From assembly GCA_963669285.2 (NCBI GenBank), contig CAXXSI010000030.1:124001-188000 (forward strand): a stretch of 64,000 nucleotides of DNA, in the 5' to 3' direction. The notes under the pieces are model-generated. The model did not search any database. It saw nothing but the letters and a program-made list of their open reading frames with translations, and was not told the origin of the DNA. This DNA is from JAWKWH01 sp963669285 (GTDB lineage Bacteria > Pseudomonadota > Alphaproteobacteria > Rhizobiales > Rhizobiaceae). How positions within the stretch are numbered: the first letter of the stretch is position 1; every line of letters starts with the position of its first letter. Position numbers and translations under genes: made by a program. Shown in pieces: positions 1 through 8,660 of this stretch.

Positions 1-896
1 ATGACAGCGGCGACGCCGGCCTGTTGCGCCGTATTTTGACCAAGGCCGATGTCTTTTTGGGCAACCTTGCGCCCGGCTCGCTTGAGCGGCGCGGCTTTTC
101 CGGCGCCGCGCTGCGAAAACACAATCCCGGCCTGATCACCTGCTCGATCACCGGTTACGGCGACGCGGAGGGCGCCGGCAGGAAGGCCTATGACTTTCTG
201 GTTCAAGGTGAAAGCGGCCTCTGCTCGGTCACCGGAACCGAGGAAGCGCCGGCGCGGGTCGGCTTGCCGATCACCGATCTGTCGACCGGGCTCACCGCTC
301 ATTCGGCCATTTTGCGCGCCCTGATCCAGCGCACAAAAACCGGGCTCGGCACGAACCTGTCCGTTTCCATGTTCGATGTCATGGCCGACTGGATGAACAT
401 GGCGCTGATCGGCCACCGTCACCTCGGCGGCGCGCCGGCCAGAAGCGGGCTGACGCACGGCTTCATCTCGCCCTATGGCGCCTATGCCGCGGGCGATGGC
501 GGGCAGGTTCTGCTTTCGGTGCAGAACAATCGCGAATGGGCCGCGTTTTGCCGCGAGGTGATCGGCCGGCCCGAGCTGATCGAGGATGATCGCTTTGCCA
601 ACAATGCCGATCGCTTTGCCAACCGGACTGTGCTCGAGGAACTGATCTCCGGCGTGTTTGCCGGTCTATCGACGGCGCAGGTCATCCAAAGGCTCGAACC
701 TGCACGCATCGCCAATGCCCGCCTCAACAGCGTCGCGGACCTCTCAGAGCACAGCCTGCTGCGCAATCTGACGGTCCGGTTCGGATCAGCCGAGGTCGAG
801 GTGGCGGACCTGCCAGTGCCGGGCCAGGGAATGCGCCGAGCGCAAGTGCCGGCGATCGACGAGCACGGCGATACGATCCGCCGGGAATTTTCGTAG
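1..896 (+). CDS. CaiB/BaiF family CoA-transferase, 5' end outside the window
   Basis: This is the C-terminal part (about 297 codons) of a class III CoA-transferase. The frame is already open at base 3, so the start lies upstream; the family is usually near 390-400 residues, so about 100 are missing. These cytoplasmic enzymes move CoA between organic acids through an aspartyl-CoA intermediate. The stretch LSVSMFDVMADW, encoded near bases 357-395, matches the helix carrying the catalytic aspartate (D of SMFD) in formyl-CoA transferase relatives. An acyl-CoA dehydrogenase follows 110 bp downstream on the same strand, which suggests acid activation followed by oxidation. The substrate cannot be read from the sequence. 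Confidence 0.88.
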   Translation, partial: DSGDAGLLRRILTKADVFLGNLAPGSLERRGFSGAALRKHNPGLITCSITGYGDAEGAGRKAYDFLVQGESGLCSVTGTEEAPARVGLPITDLSTGLTAHSAILRALIQRTKTGLGTNLSVSMFDVMADWMNMALIGHRHLGGAPARSGLTHGFISPYGAYAAGDGGQVLLSVQNNREWAAFCREVIGRPELIEDDRFANNADRFANRTVLEELISGVFAGLSTAQVIQRLEPARIANARLNSVADLSEHSLLRNLTVRFGSAEVEVADLPVPGQGMRRAQVPAIDEHGDTIRREFS

Positions 897-1006
897 CGGA
901 ACCGGATGGCGCGGCGCAGCCGGCCAAGACCATCACAAAACGGGGATGACATCGGCGGATCGTCCACATACGCTCCGAGTCTCAGACCGTCGTGAGTTGA
1001 AACAAC

Positions 1007-2164
1007 ATGCCGCTGGAACCCGATCACGTTGAAATTCGAGACAGCGTCGCCCGGCTGTGCGCCGGTTTCCCGGGCGAATACTGGCGCGCCTGCGACCGTG
1101 ACCGCGCCTACCCGGCCGAGTTCGTCGAGGCCTTGACCAGATCCGGTTTTCTCGCCGCGCTGATCCCGGAGGAATATGGCGGCTCCGGCCTGCCTCTGTC
1201 GGCGGCGGCGGCGATTTTGGAGGAGATCCACCGCTCCGGCGGCAACGCGGCGGCGTGTCATGCCCAGATGTACACGATGGGAACCTTGCTTCGTCATGGA
1301 TCGGCCGATCAGAAACAGCGCTTCCTGCCGGCCATCGCCGCCGGCGATTTGCGCCTGCAGGCGTTCGGCGTCACCGAGCCTGACAGCGGAACCGACACTG
1401 CCTCCATTACCACGACAGCGCGCCGGGAGGGTGACAATTACATCGTCAACGGCCGCAAGATCTGGACCTCGCGCGCCGAACATTCCGATCTGATGGTGCT
1501 GTTGTGCCGCACATCGCCGGCGCAGGTGTCCGGCCGGCGCACCGACGGCCTGTCGGTTCTTCTGGTCGACATGCGCGAGGTGCGCGGTAAGTCGCTGACC
1601 ATCCGCCCGGTCCGCACAATGATGAACCATGCCACTACGGAACTCTATTTCGATGACATGGCGGTGCCGGCCGAAAACCTGATCGGCGAGGAGGGGAAAG
1701 GATTTCGCTACATCCTGTCGGGCATGAATGCCGAACGCATGCTGATCGCCGCCGAGTGCATCGGCGACGCCAAATGGTTCATCGACAAGGCGACGCGCTA
1801 CGCCAATGAGCGAGTCGTTTTCGGGCGGACGATCGGCAAGAACCAGGGCATCCAGTTTCCGATCGCCAAAGCCTATGGCGACATGCGGGCAGCCGAACTG
1901 TTGTTGCGCGAGGCGCTGAGGCTCTATGAGGCCGGCGAGAACCCCGGCGAGGAAGCCAATCTGGCCAAGATGCTGTGCGCCGAAGCCGCCTGGGCCGCCG
2001 GCGAGGCGTGTGTGCAGACCCATGGCGGCTTCGGCTTTGCCGAAGAATTCGATGTCGAGCGCAAGTTCCGCGAATGCCGCCTGTACCAGGTCGCGCCGGT
2101 CTCCACCAACCTGGTGCTCAGCTATATCGGCGAACATGTGCTCGGCCTGCCGCGTTCGTATTGA
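1007..2164 (+). CDS. Acyl-CoA dehydrogenase family protein
   Basis: This 385-residue FAD flavoenzyme would oxidise an acyl-CoA to its enoyl-CoA and hand electrons to electron-transfer flavoprotein (etfBA lies at 9.9-11.6 kb). The N-terminal helical domain, the middle beta domain (FGVTEPDSGTDTASITT near residue 125, the usual flavin/substrate segment) and the C-terminal helical domain (QTHGGFGFAEEF near residue 340) are all visible, and the length is normal. The MCAD-type catalytic glutamate position reads YQVAPVSTN instead of YEG; a glutamate in SGMNAERMLIA is where isovaleryl- and long-chain enzymes place theirs. This suggests a branched-chain or unusual substrate. It probably shares a transcript with the upstream CoA-transferase. 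Confidence 0.93.
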   Translation: MPLEPDHVEIRDSVARLCAGFPGEYWRACDRDRAYPAEFVEALTRSGFLAALIPEEYGGSGLPLSAAAAILEEIHRSGGNAAACHAQMYTMGTLLRHGSADQKQRFLPAIAAGDLRLQAFGVTEPDSGTDTASITTTARREGDNYIVNGRKIWTSRAEHSDLMVLLCRTSPAQVSGRRTDGLSVLLVDMREVRGKSLTIRPVRTMMNHATTELYFDDMAVPAENLIGEEGKGFRYILSGMNAERMLIAAECIGDAKWFIDKATRYANERVVFGRTIGKNQGIQFPIAKAYGDMRAAELLLREALRLYEAGENPGEEANLAKMLCAEAAWAAGEACVQTHGGFGFAEEFDVERKFRECRLYQVAPVSTNLVLSYIGEHVLGLPRSY

Positions 2165-2178
2165 GAAGGTGGTTCCGC

Positions 2179-2736
2179 CTACGGCTCCAACTCGACGTCC
2201 CAGTAGAGAAAGTCCATCCAGCTTTCGTGCAGGTAGTTGGGCGGAAACTTCCTGCCGTTATTGTGCAGGTCGTGCACGGTCGGCCGGAACGGTTTCTGCA
2301 GCGGTCGCATGTTCGCCTGCGCCGGCAGCAGGCCGCCCTTGCGCAGATTGCAGGGCGAGCAGGCGGCGACGACGTTCTCCCAGTTCGTGGTTCCGCCGCA
2401 GCGCCGCGGGATCACGTGGTCGAAGGTCAGATCATCAAGCGATCCGCAATATTGGCATTGAAACCGGTCGCGCAGAAACACGTTGAACCGGGTAAACGCC
2501 GGATGCCGCGATTGCTTGACGTAGCTTTTCAGGCTGACAACGCTCGGCAGCTTCATCGAAAACGACGGCGAGGACACCGCGTGTTCGTATTCGGCGACAA
2601 TGTTGACCCGATCGAGAAACACAGCCTTGATCGCGTCCTGCCACGACCACAGCGACAGGGGATAATAACTCAGTGGCCTGTAATCCGCGTTCAGCACAAG
2701 GGCCGGCAGGCCATCGGGTGAAACCGCAATCGTCAA
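2179..2736 (-). CDS. HNH endonuclease
   Basis: A 185-residue protein with an HNH nuclease fold in its second half: a CQYC zinc knuckle near residue 94, LTFDHVIPRRCGG with the catalytic DH, then NVVAACSPCNLRKG with the second CxxC. The N-terminal part (VLNADYRPLSYYPLSLW) is characteristic of a conserved stand-alone HNH family common in alphaproteobacteria. The cellular role is not established. No methyltransferase or other restriction component is adjacent, so a restriction function is not supported. It is convergent with the acyl-CoA dehydrogenase gene, 14 bp away. Confidence 0.9.
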   Translation of the reverse strand: MTIAVSPDGLPALVLNADYRPLSYYPLSLWSWQDAIKAVFLDRVNIVAEYEHAVSSPSFSMKLPSVVSLKSYVKQSRHPAFTRFNVFLRDRFQCQYCGSLDDLTFDHVIPRRCGGTTNWENVVAACSPCNLRKGGLLPAQANMRPLQKPFRPTVHDLHNNGRKFPPNYLHESWMDFLYWDVELEP

Positions 2737-2846
2737 GAATCAATCTCCCGGCGAATGTTGTCTTGCTGCGATATTGTATGCCGCTCGTGACGGTAATGTG
2801 AAGTACGAAAAGAACTTTTCCCGATGATGTGACACATTGCTACGCT

Positions 2847-3116
2847 CTAGGTCATGGACCCATAAACAGGGTCAAAATGGCACCGAAACCGCATAGCTAA
2901 CCAAGGAAAAGGCCGAAGAGCGGGGCCATTCCCCCGGTTGAGGCCTTTGACGAAGGTTTGGGAAGCGGGTTCGAGCGTCCGAAGGATATGGCAGATTTGC
3001 CCGGCTATTGCGTCGCAAGCTTTTGAAAACCGGACGGTTTCCTGCAAGCTCGCTCCTAATATCCAACCAAATTTGCGCATACCATTGTTGATCCTGTTTA
3101 TGGGTCCATGACCTAG
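2847..3116. mobile_element. MITE-like inverted-repeat element with CTAG target duplication
   Basis: Two near-perfect 25-26 bp inverted repeats, beginning GGTCATGGACCCATAAACAG at 2850 and ending as its complement at 3113, bound about 262 bp. They differ at a single position in 26. CTAG stands at both outer edges (2847-2850 and 3113-3116), as a 4-bp target duplication would. No transposase-sized frame is present inside, so this is a non-autonomous element or internally deleted insertion sequence; the TA/CTAG target preference resembles IS5-type (IS427-like) elements. It fills most of the 376-bp gap between the HNH gene and the DNA glycosylase gene and abuts the glycosylase stop codon. Confidence 0.75.
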
Positions 3117-3763
3117 CTGCCAAGTGCCGCTTCGCGTCCGCGCGTTTCGCGGTAGTAGGCCCAGAACAGCCGCGAGGCGACGCCGCGCCACGGGGTCCAG
3201 TCTTCGGCAATCCGGTAGAGCTGCTTGTCGGTCGGTCTGGCGTCATGCCCGAACGCGTCGGCAACGGCGGCCTGCAGGGCAACGTCCTTTGCCGGAAAAA
3301 TGTCCGGATGACCGGCGGCGAACAGCAGGTAGACCTCCGCCGTCCACGGTCCGATGCCGCTGATCGCGGTCAGTTGCGCCATGGCGTCATCGGCATCAGC
3401 GGCGCACAATCCGGTGAGGTCGAGCCCGTCCTCGACAACCGCACGGGCAATCGCCAGCAATGTTCGCTGTTTTGGCCGCGACAAGCCCGCCTCGCGGAAC
3501 ATGGTTTCGTCCGCCGTTAAGATCGCCTGCGGTGTCAGCGGATCGACGAGACCGGTCAGCCGCCCGAAAATAGCACTGGCGCTGGCCTTGGAAACCTGCT
3601 GCGAAACGATGATCGAGGCGAGGCTTTCATAGCCCGGTGGCGAACGGCGCAGGGGAACGTCTCCGGCGATCCGTCGCACGTCTTTGAGCCGCGGGTCGGC
3701 GCCACAAAGCGCTTCCAGTCCCTCTTCAATGTCGTCGGCGCAATCGATCCGCCTCATGGCCAC
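3113..3763 (-). CDS. DNA-3-methyladenine glycosylase II (AlkA-type, HhH-GPD)
   Basis: A 216-residue base-excision repair glycosylase that would remove alkylated purines. The helix-hairpin-helix GPD signature is clear: LTAISGIGPWTAEVYLLFAA (near residues 136-155), followed by HPDIFPAKDVALQ, where the aspartate of AKD sits at the catalytic position. The N-terminal half is the six-helix HhH domain only, without the extra beta domain of E. coli AlkA, as in many short alphaproteobacterial versions. Its TAG stop lies in the CTAG that flanks the inverted-repeat element, so the protein end appears to have been preserved by target duplication. Confidence 0.9.
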   Translation of the reverse strand: MAMRRIDCADDIEEGLEALCGADPRLKDVRRIAGDVPLRRSPPGYESLASIIVSQQVSKASASAIFGRLTGLVDPLTPQAILTADETMFREAGLSRPKQRTLLAIARAVVEDGLDLTGLCAADADDAMAQLTAISGIGPWTAEVYLLFAAGHPDIFPAKDVALQAAVADAFGHDARPTDKQLYRIAEDWTPWRGVASRLFWAYYRETRGREAALGS

Positions 3764-3833
3764 CCTTTCATCAACCGCCGGAAAACAGTAGCAATCGCCT
3801 ATCGCCAGTTCCAGCCACGATTGTCAGGAGACC

Positions 3834-4712
3834 ATGAGCGAGCAGGTCTTTCGCTTTGCGCCAAGCCCGAACGGATTTCTCCATCTTGGCCACGCCTTGT
3901 CGGCGTTGATCAACCAGCGTCTTGCGCAGGACGCCGGCGGCCGGCTGCTGCTGCGCATTGACGACATTGACCGGGGCAGGGCGCGGCCGGAATTCGAACA
4001 CGCGATCGCCGAGGATCTGGCATGGCTTGGAATCGCATTTGACGACGATGTCCGGCGGCAGTCGGATCATCTGCCGGATTATGAAGCGGCACTCGACGCG
4101 CTGCGCGACGAAGGCCTGGTCTATCCGGCTTTCATGAGCCGCGCGGATATTCGCAATCATGTCGCCGATGCGGAAGCAGGGGGGCGGACCTGGTCGCGCG
4201 ATCCCGACGGGGCGCCGCTCTATCCCGGATCGGACAAGAGGCTGGATGAGCGCGAACGGCAGCACCGCATCGAAACCGGCGCGCCTTTCGTGTGGCGGCT
4301 CGACATGGATGCCGCCCTGGCTCGGGTATCGGAACCGGTTGCCTGGAAGGAGGATGGCCGCGGCCCGGACGGACAGACCGGACGTGTGGTCTCAGATCCC
4401 CGCGACTGGGGCGATGCGATCCTGGCCCGGCAGGACGCGCCGGCAAGCTACCATCTCTCCGTCGTTGTCGATGATGCCGTCCAGGGTGTGACCAATATCG
4501 TACGCGGCTGCGACCTGTTCCACGCGACCGCGATGCACCGGTTGCTGCAGGAACTACTTGGCCTGCCGGTGCCTGATTATCACCATCATCGTCTGGTGAT
4601 GGGCGATGACGGGCGAAAGCTGTCAAAAAGCAGAAGCGACACGGCGATACGCGAATTGCGTGCGGCCGGTTTGGAACCGGCCGACATCAAGCGATTGATC
4701 GGATTGGACTGA
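3834..4712 (+). CDS. gluQ: Glutamyl-Q tRNA(Asp) synthetase
   Basis: This 292-residue protein resembles the catalytic half of glutamyl-tRNA synthetase and lacks an anticodon-binding domain. Members load glutamate onto queuosine at position 34 of tRNA(Asp). The class I signatures are HLGH (residues 17-20, after FRFAPSPNG) and KLSKS (residues 262-266). The zinc-binding cysteines of E. coli GluQ are absent: the segment reads YPAFMSR where CxC is expected and YPGSDKRL where the last cysteine would be. It starts with ATG just after GGAGACC. A queuosine-precursor transporter gene occurs at 45.4 kb, so the queuosine pathway has two members in this window. Confidence 0.95.
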   Translation: MSEQVFRFAPSPNGFLHLGHALSALINQRLAQDAGGRLLLRIDDIDRGRARPEFEHAIAEDLAWLGIAFDDDVRRQSDHLPDYEAALDALRDEGLVYPAFMSRADIRNHVADAEAGGRTWSRDPDGAPLYPGSDKRLDERERQHRIETGAPFVWRLDMDAALARVSEPVAWKEDGRGPDGQTGRVVSDPRDWGDAILARQDAPASYHLSVVVDDAVQGVTNIVRGCDLFHATAMHRLLQELLGLPVPDYHHHRLVMGDDGRKLSKSRSDTAIRELRAAGLEPADIKRLIGLD

Positions 4713-4720
4713 CTTTTTTT

Positions 4721-5056
4721 CTAGAAACGCGCAAGTACAGACTTGCTGAGCGCCAATGTCGCCAGCGATATGAAAGCACCACTCAGCCCGACAGCGATCG
4801 CCAGCTTGAGGTCTTTCAGGTAGATTCCGTAGGAATTGGCGAGGAAAATGCCGATAAAGAAACCTGTTGTGATGATAACCGTATTGCCGACGGCGCCAAA
4901 TCCGTCCTCGCGCATGACACCGTCGAGCGCCATTCCGAGAAGGAAGGACAGTATGGATACGATGGCGATAGCCATCATCAACCAACTGGTATCAAGGTTC
5001 CAAATCACTTCCAGCCCTTTCCGCCACTTGTATAAGCAACTAATGTCGCAAACCAC
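4721..5056 (-). CDS. Small membrane protein of unknown function
   Basis: An open frame of up to 111 residues with three predicted membrane segments (MMAIAIVSILSFLLGMAL, NTVIITTGFFIGIFLA and LAIAVGLSGAFISLATLAL). The start is uncertain: the first ATG gives 111 residues, but the conserved-looking part begins at the GTG for VIWNLDTSWLMM (base 5008) or at the ATG pair just after it. It is convergent with gluQ, 8 bp from its stop. I do not recognise the family, and no function is proposed. Confidence 0.6.
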   Translation of the reverse strand: MVCDISCLYKWRKGLEVIWNLDTSWLMMAIAIVSILSFLLGMALDGVMREDGFGAVGNTVIITTGFFIGIFLANSYGIYLKDLKLAIAVGLSGAFISLATLALSKSVLARF

Positions 5057-5156
5057 ACACCCTTCAACGTGAAGATATCCAATTCCCGTTTAAATATCCT
5101 TATGAAAACCGACCGCATTTGAGCAAAATGCTGCAATTTTTAATCCGTTGCTAACC

Positions 5157-6041
5157 ATGTCCAAAATCGCACCCGCATTATTCGTGTTTCTCTGGGCATC
5201 CGGTTTCATCGGTGCGCGTTATGCGATGCCCTGGGCGGAACCCTTTTCCTTCCTGGCAGTCCGGTTCCTGCTGGCGATGCTGCTGTTGGCTTTATTGATT
5301 CCGCTGCTCGGCAAATGGCAACGCTGGTCGATGCCGGCAATACTGCATTCTGCCGTGGCCGGGATATTCCTGCACGGTATCTATCTGGGAGGTGTGTTCT
5401 GGTCGATTGATCGCGGCATGCCCGCCGGGCTGGCCGCGCTGCTGGTCGGGTTGCATCCGCTCATCACGGCGTTTCTGGCCGGTCCGGTGTTGGGTGAGCA
5501 GGTCACGTTGCGCCATTGGTTTGGCCTGATCGTTGGATTTGTCGGTGTCGCAATGGTCCTTTCTCCCGATATGGGGTCGTTTGTTGCCGGCGTGGATATG
5601 GCGACCATTTTGGCGTCCGCGATCGCGGTGCTGGGCTTGAGCGCCGGATCGATCTGGCAAAAGCGATTTGTCCGGCAGGACGATCTGCTGACAGGCACCT
5701 GTTACCAGTATCTCGGAGCGTTTCTGGTGACAGCAGTATTGGCTGCAAGTTTTGAGGACCAGGTCTATGTCGTCACCGGCGAATTGTTGTTCGCTCTCGC
5801 CTGGCTCATATTGGTCATGTCGCTGGGCGCGATATTGCTGCTCATGCACCTAATTCGTGCCGGGCAGGCTTCCCGCGTTGCCTCGCTGTTCTATCTTGTG
5901 CCGGCGGTGACAGCGGTGCAGGCGTGGATTTTGTTCGGTGAACAGCTGACACCAGTTCAAATCGCCGGCATGGTGCTCGCCGCCATCGGTGTGGCGCTGG
6001 CGCTGGTTCAGCCGACCGCCCTGGCGCGGGCGTCGCGGTAA
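5157..6041 (+). CDS. DMT superfamily (EamA) transporter
   Basis: A 294-residue inner-membrane transporter with ten hydrophobic segments arranged as two EamA repeats; the first begins FLWASGFIGARYAMPWAEP and the second ends WILFGEQLTPVQIAGMVLAAIG. EamA proteins are metabolite or drug exporters of unknown individual substrate. ATG at 5157 is preferred over the in-frame TTG at 5148 because MSKIAPALFVFLW is the usual family N-terminus. It is convergent with, and overlaps the 3' end of, the BrkB-family gene by 34 bp. Confidence 0.92.
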   Translation: MSKIAPALFVFLWASGFIGARYAMPWAEPFSFLAVRFLLAMLLLALLIPLLGKWQRWSMPAILHSAVAGIFLHGIYLGGVFWSIDRGMPAGLAALLVGLHPLITAFLAGPVLGEQVTLRHWFGLIVGFVGVAMVLSPDMGSFVAGVDMATILASAIAVLGLSAGSIWQKRFVRQDDLLTGTCYQYLGAFLVTAVLAASFEDQVYVVTGELLFALAWLILVMSLGAILLLMHLIRAGQASRVASLFYLVPAVTAVQAWILFGEQLTPVQIAGMVLAAIGVALALVQPTALARASR

Positions 6042-6862
6042 CGGCGTATGGCGGCATTGAACTCACCACCGAGGATGAAGATGGCCGAGACGATGTACAA
6101 AAACACAATCGCGATCATCAAAGATGCCAGGCCGGCATAGGTCGTTGCGTAGGTGGAAAACCGCTCCAGATAGGACGCAAACAGGTAAGAACCGGCAATC
6201 CACGCAGCCAGCGTCATGCCAATCCCCGGAATGACCTGGCGAAATCGCCGCTTTCCCGCCGGCAACCAGAAATGCACGGCAATGAGCGCCACGATAATCA
6301 CCGTCGTTGCGATCGTGTAACGCCAGATGGCGGTCGTACCCAAATGCGGCTCGAGCCACGGCATGTACTTGCCGGCAAACGCGGTGACCAGCGGAGCCAG
6401 CACCAACAAATAGCTGACCGCAAGAAATGACGCGGTCGCAATCAGCACGAATGCCAGGCTCTGCGTCCGCCTGTAAACCAGGCTGCGGCTCTCCGACACC
6501 CGGTAGGCACGATTGAGCGATACTCTGAGGGCCTCGACGCCGTTCGAGGCGAAAAACGCCGTTGCGATCACGCTCAGGGTCAAAAAACCGCCCCTTGGCA
6601 CGGTGAGTACATTTTCGACCTCGGCGGCGATCGGCGCTGCGATCTGGTCCGGCCATGTGTCGAAAACCAGATTGACCGCTGCGCCTGACAGCGAATCGGC
6701 TCCCAGAAAGCCGGCAAGCGTGGTAACGAAAATCAGGAACGGGAACAGTGCCATCAACGCGCTGATGGCCAGATGACTGGCCATCGCCCATCCGTCATCG
6801 TCGTTGAAATGGCCGAAAGCATCGAAAACCACTCGTTTGACGGCAACGATTGTTCGCAGCAT
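6008..6862 (-). CDS. YihY/virulence factor BrkB family membrane protein
   Basis: A 284-residue integral membrane protein with about six hydrophobic segments. The N-terminal block AMASHLAISALMALFPFLIF and the C-terminal block ASLMIAIVFLYIVSAIFILG with GGEFNAA are BrkB/YihY signatures. The family was once labelled RNase BN in error; its function remains unsettled, possibly transport. The frame is open for another 72 codons upstream, but the start at 6862 (MLRTIVAVKRVVFDA) fits the family. The next gene is divergent, 99 bp away. Confidence 0.9.
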   Translation of the reverse strand: MLRTIVAVKRVVFDAFGHFNDDDGWAMASHLAISALMALFPFLIFVTTLAGFLGADSLSGAAVNLVFDTWPDQIAAPIAAEVENVLTVPRGGFLTLSVIATAFFASNGVEALRVSLNRAYRVSESRSLVYRRTQSLAFVLIATASFLAVSYLLVLAPLVTAFAGKYMPWLEPHLGTTAIWRYTIATTVIIVALIAVHFWLPAGKRRFRQVIPGIGMTLAAWIAGSYLFASYLERFSTYATTYAGLASLMIAIVFLYIVSAIFILGGEFNAAIRRYRDARARAVG

Positions 6863-6961
6863 GCGGTGGGCCTTTCGACGCGATTGATCCGGCGATTGTT
6901 TCTGCGGGACGAATATGGAAAGGAATACACCGCATTGGCAAGGTATCGAGGATAGTGCCCG

Positions 6962-7795
6962 ATGAACAGCGAACGCAGTATTATCGTCACAGGTGCTTCC
7001 TCCGGCATCGGCGCCTGGTGCGCACGAGCGCTCAAACGAGATGGCTGGCGAGTATTTGCCACCGCGCGCAAACCGCACGACATCGCAGCGCTTGAAGCTG
7101 ATGGTCTTGAGGCATTTTATCTCGACTATACCGAACCGGATTCAATCGAGGCACTGGCCGGCTCGGTTCTGAAACTAACCGGCGGCAGGCTGGATGCGCT
7201 CTACAATAACGGCGCCTATGCGCAGGCCGGCGCTGTGGAAGACCTGCCGGTTGATGCGCTTCGCGCCCAGTTCGAGGCAAACCTGTTCGGTTGGCATGAC
7301 CTGACCCGGCGCCTGGTGCCGGTGATGCGCGAGCAGGGCCACGGCCGCATTGTCCATTGCTCATCGATCCTCGGTCTTGTTCCACATGCCTATCGCGGCG
7401 CCTACGCTTCCTCCAAATTTGCGCTCGAAGGGCTGATGCTCTGCCTGCGAGCCGAACTGGAAGGCTCCGGCATCTCAGTCTCGTTGATCGAACCGGGCCC
7501 GGTGGAATCGAAAATCGCGAGCAATGGTCTTCCGTGGATCAAGAAATATGTGGATCTGGATGGGTCGGTTCATGCCGAGGCCTATAAGGTTCAGCTCAAG
7601 CGGCTCACCTCAGGTGGAAGCAATTCGCGCCTGAAGGGCAAGCCGGAGGATGTTTACCGGGTTCTGCGCCACGCACTGACGTCAAGCAGCCCGAAGCCGC
7701 ATTATCTGGTTACCGTTCCGGCCCGGGCCGGAGCGTTGCTGAAGCGAATTCTGCCGGCGGGCCTCCTCTATCGCATTGTCGCCATGCGCGATTGA
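6962..7795 (+). CDS. SDR family NAD(P)-dependent oxidoreductase
   Basis: A 277-residue classical short-chain dehydrogenase. The Rossmann motif TGASSGIGAW is at residues 11-20 and the catalytic pair is in YASSK (near residue 145), preceded by the serine of HCSSILG. The C-terminal extension (HYLVTVPARAGALLKRILP) is typical of the group annotated as SDR family NAD(P)-dependent oxidoreductases acting on lipid- or retinol-like substrates. The exact substrate is unknown. The following small membrane-protein gene starts 35 bp downstream on the same strand. Confidence 0.92.
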   Translation: MNSERSIIVTGASSGIGAWCARALKRDGWRVFATARKPHDIAALEADGLEAFYLDYTEPDSIEALAGSVLKLTGGRLDALYNNGAYAQAGAVEDLPVDALRAQFEANLFGWHDLTRRLVPVMREQGHGRIVHCSSILGLVPHAYRGAYASSKFALEGLMLCLRAELEGSGISVSLIEPGPVESKIASNGLPWIKKYVDLDGSVHAEAYKVQLKRLTSGGSNSRLKGKPEDVYRVLRHALTSSSPKPHYLVTVPARAGALLKRILPAGLLYRIVAMRD

Positions 7796-7830
7796 CCATA
7801 GATAGGGGTCAAACCGGAACAGGTGTGCCG

Positions 7831-8025
7831 ATGTCTTATGTTTTTATGATACTTGCCGCCGTCGTCATGGCCGCCGTCGTATTCGTGTTGCTGCGCGGAT
7901 TGGTCAACATGATGCGCGGCGGCTCGGGCAACACCTCCAACAAGCTCATGCAGGCTCGGGTCATATTGCAGTTCGTCGCCATTGTGCTGGTGTTGCTGAC
8001 CGTCTATTTCATGAGGGGTGGATAA
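7831..8025 (+). CDS. Twin transmembrane protein, HIG1-like domain
   Basis: A 64-residue protein with two membrane helices (residues 3-21 and 44-60) joined by a short loop containing NTSNKLMQARVILQF, which resembles the HIG1 (hypoxia-induced) domain core. Proteins of this type in alphaproteobacteria often sit directly before the PduO-type adenosyltransferase, as here. The start at 7831 follows GGAACAGG; the in-frame TTG at 7792 overlaps the preceding gene and is less likely. Its TAA stop overlaps the ATG of the next gene by one base, so translation is likely coupled. The function is unknown. Confidence 0.85.
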   Translation: MSYVFMILAAVVMAAVVFVLLRGLVNMMRGGSGNTSNKLMQARVILQFVAIVLVLLTVYFMRGG

Positions 8026-8606
8026 TGGTCGTCCTAAACAAGATTTACACGAAAACAGGCGATGACGGCAGCACCGCCCTTGGAACCGGCGAGCGCAGGC
8101 CCAAACATGATCTGCGTGTTTCGGCCTATGGCACGGTCGATGAAACCAATGCCTGCATCGGGCTGGCCCGCATTCACACTGCGACGGACCATGCCGATCT
8201 GGACGCGATGCTGGGTCGTATCCAGAACGACCTTTTTGATCTGGGTGCTGATCTGGCGACGCCGGATACCGGTCAAAAGCTCGACTACGAGCCATTGCGC
8301 ATAGCCTCGACACAGGTGGAGCGTCTTGAAGCCGATATCGATTCATTGAACAAGTCGCTTGCGCCGCTGCGCAGTTTTGTTCTTCCCGGGGGGTCGCCCG
8401 CCGCCGCCGCTTTGCATCTTGCGCGCACCGTTGCCCGCAGAGCGGAACGGCTGATCGTCGAGCTGGCGACAGTTGACGAGGAACAGGTCTCCGCCGAGGC
8501 AATAAAATACATCAACCGGGTATCGGATTTCCTGTTCGTATCTGCCCGGTGTGTCAATGACAACGGTCGCGATGACGTGTTATGGGTGCCGGGGCAGAAC
8601 CGCTAA
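8025..8606 (+). CDS. Cob(I)yrinic acid a,c-diamide/cob(I)alamin adenosyltransferase, PduO type
   Basis: A 193-residue ATP:corrinoid adenosyltransferase that makes adenosylcobalamin. The N-terminal KIYTKTGDDGSTALGTGER (residues 6-24) forms the ATP-binding region, and FVLPGGSPAAAALHLARTV with RRAER near residue 140 and YINRVSDFLFVSAR near residue 165 are family signatures. CobS and CobT (47.0-49.9 kb) and a CobW GTPase (61.8 kb) in this window support an active B12 route. The gene is coupled to the upstream twin-transmembrane gene. Confidence 0.95.
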   Translation: MVVLNKIYTKTGDDGSTALGTGERRPKHDLRVSAYGTVDETNACIGLARIHTATDHADLDAMLGRIQNDLFDLGADLATPDTGQKLDYEPLRIASTQVERLEADIDSLNKSLAPLRSFVLPGGSPAAAALHLARTVARRAERLIVELATVDEEQVSAEAIKYINRVSDFLFVSARCVNDNGRDDVLWVPGQNR

Positions 8607-8660
8607 AGCGAATCATGCTCGTGTGATCCGCTGGAGGGGGCGGTTGGGGACAATTCGGCG

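Noticed and set aside
482..2137. 551-codon open frame on the minus strand
   Set aside because: It lies antisense to the acyl-CoA dehydrogenase and CoA-transferase genes, and its translation is His/Arg/Gly-rich without any domain; it is a GC-rich shadow.
2179..2736. HNH gene as part of a restriction or phage-defence system
   Set aside because: No methyltransferase, helicase or phage gene is nearby, and the family is a common chromosomal stand-alone HNH protein.
2872..3282. Minus-strand frames crossing the 2.85-3.1 kb element as a transposase fragment
   Set aside because: They overlap the alkA-like gene in another frame and show no DDE motif or transposase similarity that I can recognise.
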